DNA from: Bacteroidota bacterium
Lineage (GTDB): Bacteria; Bacteroidota; Bacteroidia; NS11-12g; UBA955
DNA length: 6,697 nucleotides
Reading direction: 5' to 3'
Assembly (NCBI GenBank): GCA_008081305.1
Contig: VMCP01000070.1
Span: 1 to 6,697 of the forward strand
The translations under genes and the position numbers were made by a program. The notes beneath the pieces are model-generated. The model was not told the DNA's origin, made no database searches, and saw only the letters and a list, made by a program, of their open reading frames with translations. This document shows, one piece after another, positions 1-6,474 of the stretch (its first letter is position 1; each line of letters starts with the position of its first letter).

Positions 1-399
1 CGCCAGAAAATCACAACGCTCATTTTCAACAATTCCAGCGTGTCCTTTTACCCATTTAAATTTCACGTCAAACCCCTGTGAAACCTGAATGTACTCTTTC
101 CACAAATCGGTATTTTTGACATTTTTCCAATTCTTTTTTACCCACCCTTGTAACCAACGTTTGGCTATAGCGTCACATACATATTTTGAATCTGTGTGTA
201 CTAAAATTGAGAGTTGCTTATTCTTGATATGTCTTAATGCCATGATTACGGCAAGTAGCTCCATTCGGTTGTTTGTGGTGTAACGAAAGCCTTCGGATAA
301 TTCTTTACGATGTTGACCATACATCATCACAACTCCATATCCTCCTGGTCCGGGATTTCCCAAAGCAGCTCCATCTGTGTACACAATTATCTCAGACAT
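1..399 (-). CDS. rnhA: Ribonuclease HI, 3' end cut by window edge
   Basis: This cytoplasmic endonuclease cuts the RNA strand of RNA/DNA hybrids and so removes R-loops and primer RNA. The 133 visible residues start at the ATG complementary to 397-399, and the frame stays open to base 1. The family is usually about 150-160 residues, so only the last ~20 are missing. The whole catalytic set is present: Asp9 (YTDGAALGNPGPGG), Glu47 (NNRMELLA), Asp70 (HTDSKY), Asp130 (ENERCD) and the mobile His120 (WVKGHAG). A Trp/Lys-rich stretch at about 81-98 matches the basic substrate-binding handle of bacterial type 1 enzymes. No N-terminal hybrid-binding domain is present, since the protein starts directly at the first beta strand. 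The gene is divergent from cinA and has its own promoter box 4 nt upstream of the ATG. Identification is from motif order and is very secure; activity is inferred from the intact residues. Confidence 0.96.
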   Translation of the reverse strand, partial: MSEIIVYTDGAALGNPGPGGYGVVMMYGQHRKELSEGFRYTTNNRMELLAVIMALRHIKNKQLSILVHTDSKYVCDAIAKRWLQGWVKKNWKNVKNTDLWKEYIQVSQGFDVKFKWVKGHAGIVENERCDFLA

Positions 400-403
400 G
401 ACA

Positions 404-435
404 CAAACATACCCCTGTTTGATATCCCTATCAAA
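404..435 (-). promoter_or_regulatory. Bacteroidota-type promoter of rnhA
   Basis: Read on the minus strand, a perfect TAnnTTTG -7 box (TATGTTTG, 411 down to 404) is preceded by a TTTG -33 element (435 down to 432) with a 20-nt spacer. Both elements and the spacing fit the known Bacteroidota primary sigma consensus. Only 4 nt separate the -7 box from the ATG at 399, so transcription would begin at or next to the start codon, giving a leaderless or nearly leaderless mRNA. The start site is inferred from box position, not measured. Confidence 0.75.
418..435. repeat. Perfect 7-bp inverted repeat, possible operator
   Basis: The arms TTTGATA (418-424) and TATCAAA (429-435) are exact reverse complements separated by TCCC. 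The dyad lies in the 77-nt divergent rnhA-cinA gap, and its right arm contains the rnhA -33 element on the minus strand. The position would suit a regulator-binding site. However, the arms are short and AT-rich, so chance cannot be excluded, and no regulator gene is visible in the window. Confidence 0.4.
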
Positions 436-463
436 AAAAGTAATCACCCGTTCCTTTATTGAA

Positions 464-471
464 TACTTTTG
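464..471 (+). promoter_or_regulatory. -7 promoter box of cinA
   Basis: TACTTTTG matches the Bacteroidota -7 consensus TAnnTTTG exactly and ends 5 nt before the ATG at 477. I see no good TTTG or TTG about 20 nt upstream, so the -33 half is weak or missing. The expected transcription start is at about 476-477, which would make the message leaderless and rules out the in-frame TTG at 459 as a start. Confidence 0.6.
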
Positions 472-476
472 TATCC

Positions 477-1715
477 ATGAAGGCAGAAATTATCACAATT
501 GGTGATGAACTATTGTTGGGACAAACCGTTGATACCAATAGTGTATTTATCTCAAAGGTCCTGACTCCTTTAGGATTTAACATCCATTACAAACAAGCCA
601 TTTCTGATTCTAAACAGGCCATTATTGAGAGTTTAGACCTGTCCATCAAAAGAAGTAAACTTATCATTATTACAGGCGGATTAGGACCAACCAAGGATGA
701 TATTACTAAACATACACTAGCCGAATACTTCCACTCGGATTGGAGGTGGGATAAAGATGTTTTAAAACACCTAGAAAGTATTTTTTCGGATCGAGGTAGA
801 GAGTTACTTGATATCAATAAACAACAAGCCATGTTACCCGCACTTTGTGAAACCTTGTTTAATAGAAAGGGAACTGCTCCTGGTATGTTATTTGATATTC
901 AAGGAGTTTGGGTAGCTTCTTTACCAGGAGTTCCATATGAAGTAGTTGAGATTATGGAGCACTCATTAATCCCAAAATTAAAATCTGAGTTCAATATAAA
1001 GCCCATTATCAATAGAACCCTAACCACTGCACTTATCCCTGAAAGTAAAATAGCTCAAAAATTAGAAGCGTTTGAGGAATCCATAAAGAACCGTTTCAGT
1101 TTGGCTTATTTACCGTCTTATAACATCGTAAAAATTCGATTAAACGCCTTAAATTCTACCATAACTCAAAATGAATTTGATCAAAAATGGGAAAAGTTAA
1201 TCCATGAGCTAGGTGATTGGGTCGTTGACACCACCGACTCCCCTATCTCAGAACAATGGGCCAAAATCCTTATAGAAAAAGATTTTCAAATTTCTACCGC
1301 TGAAAGTTGCACTGGCGGATACATTGGAAATCAACTAGTAAGTGTAAGTGGTGCATCTACCTATTTTCAGGGAAGCGTAGTTTCTTATGCCAATCAAATC
1401 AAATCCAATGTTCTAAATGTCGATGCAGACTTAATTCAAAAATATGGAGCCGTTTCAAAAGAAGTAGCCGTTGCTATGGTGAACGGAGTTAGTCAAGTTA
1501 TGAATACCTCGGTAGCCATTGCGACTACAGGAATTGCTGGGCCAACTGGAGGTACTGAAGAAAAACCAGTTGGAACCATATGGATAGCTGTGAAAATCAA
1601 TGATCACATTTCCGTGAAACAATACAAACTTCGAGGTACACGAATCGAATTTATGTTGCGCGCATTCAATACCGCATTTGTTCAGTTTAAAAACCTCCTT
1701 CAGCATAGTAAATAG
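477..1715 (+). CDS. cinA: CinA-family protein (MoCF-binding domain + PncC-type NMN amidohydrolase domain)
   Basis: This 412-residue two-domain protein has the full length usual for CinA. The N-terminal part (about 1-170) is the COG1058/MoCF-binding-like domain, with IITIGDELLLGQ at 5-16, TGGLGPTKDD at 66-75, GTAPGM at 132-137 and LPGVPYE at 149-155. In studied homologues this domain acts as a nucleotide pyrophosphatase. The C-terminal part (about 255-405) is the PncC domain, which deamidates nicotinamide mononucleotide to recycle NAD by-products; it carries TAESCTGG at 274-281, a conserved Lys309 and GIAGPTGG at 352-359. Despite the name (competence-induced), nothing here indicates a competence role. 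The ATG at 477 is chosen because the family begins directly with the first strand of the Rossmann-like fold, and a TTG at 459 lies upstream of the promoter box. It is probably monocistronic, as guaA has its own promoter 41 nt after the stop. Confidence 0.95.
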   Translation: MKAEIITIGDELLLGQTVDTNSVFISKVLTPLGFNIHYKQAISDSKQAIIESLDLSIKRSKLIIITGGLGPTKDDITKHTLAEYFHSDWRWDKDVLKHLESIFSDRGRELLDINKQQAMLPALCETLFNRKGTAPGMLFDIQGVWVASLPGVPYEVVEIMEHSLIPKLKSEFNIKPIINRTLTTALIPESKIAQKLEAFEESIKNRFSLAYLPSYNIVKIRLNALNSTITQNEFDQKWEKLIHELGDWVVDTTDSPISEQWAKILIEKDFQISTAESCTGGYIGNQLVSVSGASTYFQGSVVSYANQIKSNVLNVDADLIQKYGAVSKEVAVAMVNGVSQVMNTSVAIATTGIAGPTGGTEEKPVGTIWIAVKINDHISVKQYKLRGTRIEFMLRAFNTAFVQFKNLLQHSK

Positions 1716-1740
1716 TTCAACATTCACTCCTATTAATAAC

Positions 1741-1748
1741 TAACTTTG
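1741..1748 (+). promoter_or_regulatory. -7 promoter box of guaA
   Basis: TAACTTTG fits TAnnTTTG exactly and lies in the 41-nt cinA-guaA gap, ending 8 nt before the guaA ATG. The predicted start at about 1753-1754 leaves a leader of only 3-4 nt. That leaves no room for a purine riboswitch or ribosome-binding site on this transcript. The -33 candidate (TTCA around 1716-1719) is poor. Confidence 0.6.
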
Positions 1749-1756
1749 TTGCTTTC

Positions 1757-3295
1757 ATGACAGAGAAAATTCTTATCTATGATTTTGGTTCTCAATACAC
1801 GCAATTAATTGCGAGACGACTAAGAGAGCTTAATGTATATTGTGAAATCCACCCTTACAATTCAGAAATAAAGCCAGACACCCATACAAGGGGAATCATC
1901 TTAAGTGGTAGCCCTTGTTCTGTCAATGATGTAAATCCACCACAAATAGACGTAGATTCCTTGATTAAACAAGCACCTATACTAGGCATTTGTTATGGGG
2001 CCCAGTATATGGTTAAAGCAAGCGGTGGTGTGGTAAGTAAAAGTGAGCATCGTGAATACGGACGGGCAAAAATGATTCAAACGGGTGTTCAAAATGCACT
2101 CTTAGATGGCTTAAGTCATGAAAGCCAGGTTTGGATGAGTCATGGTGATACTATCGGTGAATTGCCAGCAGATTTTGAGGTTATCGCCAAGTCTGAAAGT
2201 ATACCTGTGGCTGGATACGAAAGAAAAAACTGTGCTAATCCAGTTTTTGGTATTCAGTTCCACCCAGAAGTGTACCATTCAACAGAAGGTTTAGAGCTTC
2301 TGAGAAACTTCGCATTTGATATTTGTGGCTGCGAAGGAAGCTGGACGCCAGGACATTTTATTGAAGAAAACGTTGCGGACATTCAAAAACAAATTGGACC
2401 TACAGATCGTGTAATTCTTGGTTTATCAGGAGGTGTTGATAGTTCCGTAGCTGCAGCGTTGCTCAATCAAGCTATAGGTGATAGACTAACCTGTATATTC
2501 ATAGATAATGGATTGCTTCGAAAAAATGAGTTCAGTGATGTGCAGGATAGTTATGAATCGATGAATCTTAATTTAAAGGCCATTGATGCCTCTGAGGAAT
2601 TCTACAGAAAACTCGAAGGATTAACTGATCCAGAGGACAAAAGAAAAACCATAGGACGTGTATTCGTCGAAGTATTCCAAAGGGAAGCAGAAAAAATTCA
2701 AGATGCCAAGTGGCTAGCACAAGGTACCATTTATCCAGACGTTATAGAGAGTGTAAGCGTGAATGGACCCTCTGCAACCATAAAAAGTCACCACAATGTA
2801 GGTGGACTTCCAGAAAAAATGAATCTAAAGGTTATCGAACCTCTTCGTTCATTGTTCAAGGATGAAGTCCGTCGTGTAGGAACCGCCATTGGATTACCAC
2901 AACATTTGTTAGGAAGACACCCATTCCCTGGTCCTGGTCTCGGAATCAGAATTTTAGGCGAAGTGAATCGAAATCGTGTAGAATTACTACAAGAGGCAGA
3001 TTACATTTATATTCAAAAACTACGAGATGCGGGTTGGTACGATAAAATCTGGCAAGCTGGAAGCATTTTATTACCCGTTAATAGCGTCGGTGTTATGGGT
3101 GATGAAAGGACCTACGAACAAGTGGTTGCCCTACGAGCCGTTAGTAGCACGGATGGAATGACCGCAGATTGGGTTCATTTACCCTATGAATTGCTTGCGG
3201 ACATATCCAATGCAATAATTAATCGAGTAAAAGGAATAAATAGAGTAGTATACGACATCAGCTCAAAACCACCTGCAACTATAGAATGGGAATAA
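1757..3295 (+). CDS. guaA: GMP synthase (glutamine-hydrolysing)
   Basis: GuaA converts XMP to GMP in the cytoplasm using ATP and glutamine-derived ammonia, the last step of guanine nucleotide synthesis. The 512-residue protein is standard single-chain length. The class I glutamine amidotransferase domain (about 4-190) has its nucleophile Cys79 in GICYGAQYM, with His169 and Glu171 in GIQFHPEVYHS. The ATP pyrophosphatase domain follows, with the P-loop LSGGVDSS at 223-230 and the FIDNGLLRKNE segment at 248-258. The C-terminal dimerisation and XMP-binding region has GRHPFPGPGLGIR at 386-398 and ends in the conserved KPPATIEWE. No residue expected for catalysis is missing. It is the first gene of a likely operon: the next ATG begins 1 nt after its stop. 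Its own -7 box lies just upstream. Confidence 0.98.
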   Translation: MTEKILIYDFGSQYTQLIARRLRELNVYCEIHPYNSEIKPDTHTRGIILSGSPCSVNDVNPPQIDVDSLIKQAPILGICYGAQYMVKASGGVVSKSEHREYGRAKMIQTGVQNALLDGLSHESQVWMSHGDTIGELPADFEVIAKSESIPVAGYERKNCANPVFGIQFHPEVYHSTEGLELLRNFAFDICGCEGSWTPGHFIEENVADIQKQIGPTDRVILGLSGGVDSSVAAALLNQAIGDRLTCIFIDNGLLRKNEFSDVQDSYESMNLNLKAIDASEEFYRKLEGLTDPEDKRKTIGRVFVEVFQREAEKIQDAKWLAQGTIYPDVIESVSVNGPSATIKSHHNVGGLPEKMNLKVIEPLRSLFKDEVRRVGTAIGLPQHLLGRHPFPGPGLGIRILGEVNRNRVELLQEADYIYIQKLRDAGWYDKIWQAGSILLPVNSVGVMGDERTYEQVVALRAVSSTDGMTADWVHLPYELLADISNAIINRVKGINRVVYDISSKPPATIEWE

Positions 3296-3296
3296 T

Positions 3297-4427
3297 ATGA
3301 ACAAAATCTTGAAACCGATAAATATACTTTGTTTCGTTTGTTTATCCTTGTTAAGCAAACAGGCTCATGCAGCAGATACCGCTGTATTAAGGATTGGTTT
3401 CTTACTACCCATTTACAACGATACCAATTCCAGCCAAAGTCAAAAAGCAATCGGACAGGCTGCATTAGATTACTACAGCGGAGTGAAGATTGCTTTAAGT
3501 AGATTAGAAACTCTCGGTTTACATGTTAACGTATTCACATGGGATTTAAACCTAACAAATGACTCGACATTAATTGATATTACCAAAAGCAAGGCATTTC
3601 AGACCTTAGATGTCCTAGTGGGTCCAATAGATCAAAAATCTACAAATACGATAGCATCACATCTTCAACACACTGATTTTCTTTGGATTTCACCACTAAA
3701 ACAACTGAATTTACCTAATACCGTTAATTCTCTTAATTTTTTCGCAGATGATATGTATAGGATTCGCGGTTTGATAGGAGATCTACGTATTAAATATCCC
3801 AATCACGATTGGTGTTTAGTAACTCCAAAAGAACAAAACGAAAGAGTAGCCGTTTGGATAAATGAACTTCAAAAAGCTGGGATCAGTTATAAAAAGGTCA
3901 TCTACAGCAACAATAAAATCTCCCCAAAACCACCACGAAAAGAAGAGGTTTTACTGATTAACGCAGGAACCAATAACTTTTCAAAGCTATCTCAATACAA
4001 AGCGATTGCAAGAAAATACGATAGCTATATAGTTGGAGATTTAGAATGGTATCAAAACGTGATGTCTATTGATGAAGTCGATGAAAAACGTATTATTTAT
4101 CCTCAGATTAATATGATTTATGGGCTTGATAGTTTGACAGAATCATTTACAAAAGAATTTGTCGACTCATCTCTTGCCGAGCCTAGTAAATTTGCATTCA
4201 TCGGATATGACCAATTAAATTACATTGGGCTAAACTTCTTGGCATTAGGCCATGATTTTTATCACCATTTCCCGAAAGGTGAACACACTGGACTTATCAA
4301 TAACATCCAAATCACAAAGGCGACTGATAACCAATGGGTCAATACGGGTATGAGGTTAAATCAATTGGAATTTATTGAAGTACGGGAAATAGAAAACGAA
4401 GAAGACTCCGAACAGGATAAGAACTAA
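3297..4427 (+). CDS. Exported periplasmic-binding (type 1) fold protein of unknown ligand
   Basis: Function is unknown. Residues 1-25 look like a Sec signal peptide: basic start MNKILK, a hydrophobic core at 8-19, and an AHA cleavage motif at 23-25. No lipobox is seen, so the mature protein should be soluble in the periplasm. The rest resembles type 1 periplasmic-binding proteins of the branched-chain amino acid-receptor class. It has LRIGFLLPIY at 31-40, a helix and strand at about 56-83 with GVKIALSRLE then VNVFTWD, VLVGP at 106-110, ISPL at 131-134 and FAFIGYDQLNYIGLNFL at 299-315. It ends in an acidic tail (about 359-374). No permease or ATPase gene is adjacent, so a transport role is not supported. 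From memory, many Bacteroidota carry a PBP1-plus-LysM protein beside guaA; this copy has no LysM repeat. A role in envelope assembly, as for the PBP1-fold LpoA, is speculative. The ATG is 1 nt after the guaA stop, which implies co-transcription. Confidence 0.8.
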   Translation: MNKILKPINILCFVCLSLLSKQAHAADTAVLRIGFLLPIYNDTNSSQSQKAIGQAALDYYSGVKIALSRLETLGLHVNVFTWDLNLTNDSTLIDITKSKAFQTLDVLVGPIDQKSTNTIASHLQHTDFLWISPLKQLNLPNTVNSLNFFADDMYRIRGLIGDLRIKYPNHDWCLVTPKEQNERVAVWINELQKAGISYKKVIYSNNKISPKPPRKEEVLLINAGTNNFSKLSQYKAIARKYDSYIVGDLEWYQNVMSIDEVDEKRIIYPQINMIYGLDSLTESFTKEFVDSSLAEPSKFAFIGYDQLNYIGLNFLALGHDFYHHFPKGEHTGLINNIQITKATDNQWVNTGMRLNQLEFIEVREIENEEDSEQDKN

Positions 4428-4434
4428 CACTCTC

Positions 4435-5502
4435 TTGAAAAGGCATCCAAGACATTATTCTATCTGTTATGAGATAATTCAAAACTACAAGGGTGACATT
4501 CCCTTTCCGCTTTACTTTCAAAATATATCAAGAATCAATAAATCCTGGGGTAGTAAAGATCGACGGTCCTACCGCGAACTATCCTATTTATACCTAAAAA
4601 ATATTGAATTCTTTGAGAGGCTTACCAGTGAAGCGGAGTTCGTAGAGACCTGGAAACAACTAGAAGAAGGTACATTAGCGTATTCTGAGGCCTACTCACG
4701 ATTTGAATCCCATATTAGTAAAAATATAAACATCCAACAGCTCAATGATTGGTATCATAAAACAGGTCCAGTATTCGTGCATGCATTGGCCATAGATAAA
4801 CTAAAGGATATTCTCCTTTGGAATCAAGCAGAACCTACCGATTATAAAAATGTAAAGTGTTTTCCTGCTAATAGTCCTATTCAATCATGGGTAGATAAAG
4901 GATGGGCTTATGTACAAGATATTTCGAGCTTTAAAGTCATCTCTGAAAATAAAGAATCATTTGTAGATAAGCGTATATGGGACACGTGTTCTGGTGCTGG
5001 AGGCAAGGCATTGAGCATTACAAGAATTGGGCAAACTAAGGAGTTGATATGTACAGATATCCGGCAAAACATCTTAGAAAACCTTAAAAGGAGGTTCGAA
5101 AATTCACCCTATGATACACCTATACATTTTACTTTCGATGTAGAGAAAGATTCTTTGAATGATCGACTAAAAAAGTCAGATGTTATTTTTGCTGACGTAC
5201 CGTGTTCAGGTAGTGGCACTTGGCGTAGATCACCAGAACAATTGAATACGTTTTCTACCGATTTACTTGATAATTATACATCAAGACAGGGGAAAATACT
5301 CAATCGCCTATTAGGGATGAAAATGGCAAGTACTGTTATTTATTGTACATGTTCTATTTTCAAAGAGGAAAATGAAAATCTCGTAAGAAATGCTGTTAGT
5401 GAAAATGATGAGTATCTTTTAGAGAAAGAGTCCTACCTAGGGACTGATGATTATACGGAAGGTGATTATCTATATTACGCCGTATTAAAGCGCCCACTTT
5501 AG
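4435..5502 (+). CDS. RsmB/NOP-family class I SAM-dependent RNA (cytosine-5) methyltransferase
   Basis: The protein is predicted to methylate C5 of a cytosine in RNA, most likely 16S rRNA, in the cytoplasm. The N-terminal ~130 residues look like the helical RsmB/NusB-type region, including WGSKDRRSYRELSY at 38-51. The SAM domain follows: motif I DTCSGAGGK at 183-191, an acidic ribose-binding residue Asp208 in CTDIR, motif IV DVPCSGSGTWRRSPE with Cys257, and motif VI YCTCS with Cys306. The two cysteines are the pair used by m5C RNA methyltransferases for catalysis and release. Motif I has GAGGK where RsmB more often has APGGK. The start appears to be TTG at 4435: the open frame extends back only to 4393 with no ATG, and the homologous N-terminal region is already complete from here. 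The gene follows the PBP-fold gene after 7 nt and ends inside fabH. Target specificity cannot be read from sequence, so no symbol is assigned; rsmB is the nearest name. Confidence 0.88.
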   Translation: MKRHPRHYSICYEIIQNYKGDIPFPLYFQNISRINKSWGSKDRRSYRELSYLYLKNIEFFERLTSEAEFVETWKQLEEGTLAYSEAYSRFESHISKNINIQQLNDWYHKTGPVFVHALAIDKLKDILLWNQAEPTDYKNVKCFPANSPIQSWVDKGWAYVQDISSFKVISENKESFVDKRIWDTCSGAGGKALSITRIGQTKELICTDIRQNILENLKRRFENSPYDTPIHFTFDVEKDSLNDRLKKSDVIFADVPCSGSGTWRRSPEQLNTFSTDLLDNYTSRQGKILNRLLGMKMASTVIYCTCSIFKEENENLVRNAVSENDEYLLEKESYLGTDDYTEGDYLYYAVLKRPL

Positions 5503-6471
5503 GTAAATAGCACCCCAAGTAAATCCGCCACCAAACGTACTTAAAATCAGGTTATCTCCCTTTTTAAATTTATCCTGAAAATCCCATAGGAGTAATGGCA
5601 AAGTACCCGCTGTGGTATTTCCATATTTCTGAATATTGATCAGGACTTTGGAACTATCTAAGCCCATCCTATCCGCAGTGGCATCAATAATACGTAAATT
5701 GGCTTGATGAGGTACCAACCAATCTACATCATCACTGCTTAGGTTGTTTCTTTTCATGACCTCGTAACTCACGTCGGCCATATTCGTTACAGCAAACTTA
5801 AATACCGTTTTACCTTCTTGATACACGTAATGCTGACGAGCTTCTACGGTCTCTTTAGTCGGAGGATTCAATGAACCACCCGCGGGTTGATACAAGAAAT
5901 TTCTTCCCTGCCCATCAGAATGAAGCTTTGCATCAATTACACCGAATCCCTCTTCATTGGGTTCGAGTAAGACACAACCTCCCCCATCACCAAATATGAT
6001 ACAAGTGTTTCTATCTGTATAATCAATTATGGCGCTCATTTTGTCTACGCCTACAACAACCACCTTTTTGTACGTACCAGATTCAATGAATTTTGCACCT
6101 GTTTGTAACGCGTATAGGAATCCTGAACAAGCGGCGCTCACATCGTAACCCCATGCATTAGTTGCACCAATTTTATCAGCAACCACATTTGCTGTTGCTG
6201 GGAAAATGTAATCACCCGTGATGGTTGCACAGATGATGATATCTATCTCATTAGGATCGATGCCTTTCTTCTCCAACATTGGTAGAATGGCACGAGCCGC
6301 CATATCAGAGGTAGCCTTTCCTTCTTCTTTAAGAATACGTCGTTCGTGTATACCTGTACGAGTTCTTATCCATTCATCACTCGTATCAACCATCTTTTCT
6401 AAATCTGCATTGGTCAATACAGTTTCAGGAACATATCCGCCAACTGCGGTAATTGCCGCGTTAATCTTCAT
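5485..6471 (-). CDS. fabH: Beta-ketoacyl-ACP synthase III
   Basis: FabH condenses acetyl-CoA or a branched acyl-CoA with malonyl-ACP to start type II fatty acid synthesis in the cytoplasm. At 328 residues it has the normal length. The catalytic triad is visible: Cys115 in VSAACSGFLYAL, His255 in VPHQANLRII and Asn285 in YGNTTAGT. The N-terminal TSDEWIRTRTGIHERR (30-45) is the family's CoA-binding and Arg-rich segment, and FGGGFTWGAI near the end is the usual closing glycine-rich motif. The ATG lies 3 nt after the plsX stop with only A residues between and no Shine-Dalgarno, so translation probably depends on coupling and an A-rich leader. Its last 18 bp overlap the convergent methyltransferase gene. 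Primer preference (acetyl versus branched) cannot be decided by eye. Several KAS III paralogues exist in Bacteroidota, but the plsX neighbour supports the housekeeping FabH. Confidence 0.96.
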   Translation of the reverse strand: MKINAAITAVGGYVPETVLTNADLEKMVDTSDEWIRTRTGIHERRILKEEGKATSDMAARAILPMLEKKGIDPNEIDIIICATITGDYIFPATANVVADKIGATNAWGYDVSAACSGFLYALQTGAKFIESGTYKKVVVVGVDKMSAIIDYTDRNTCIIFGDGGGCVLLEPNEEGFGVIDAKLHSDGQGRNFLYQPAGGSLNPPTKETVEARQHYVYQEGKTVFKFAVTNMADVSYEVMKRNNLSSDDVDWLVPHQANLRIIDATADRMGLDSSKVLINIQKYGNTTAGTLPLLLWDFQDKFKKGDNLILSTFGGGFTWGAIYLKWAL

Positions 6472-6474
6472 TTT

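Noticed and set aside
89..283. Plus-strand open frame opposite rnhA
   Set aside because: It is antisense to the clearly coding RNase HI frame, has no family resemblance and is a shadow frame.
459..476. TTG at 459 as an upstream start for cinA (six extra residues)
   Set aside because: It lies upstream of the -7 box that predicts a transcript starting near 476, and the CinA family begins at the strand encoded from the ATG at 477.
1716..1756. Purine riboswitch or PurR-type operator ahead of guaA
   Set aside because: The gap is 41 nt, too short for an aptamer, and shows no convincing stem or dyad.
3326..3340. TATACTTTG inside the PBP-fold gene as an internal promoter box
   Set aside because: The spacing is off by one base from TAnnTTTG and it lies within coding sequence.
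5486..5501. Small inverted repeat TAAAG / CTTTA at the convergent junction as a bidirectional terminator
   Set aside because: The stem is only 5 bp and mostly A-T, with a 6-nt loop and no T-tract on either strand, too weak for an intrinsic terminator.
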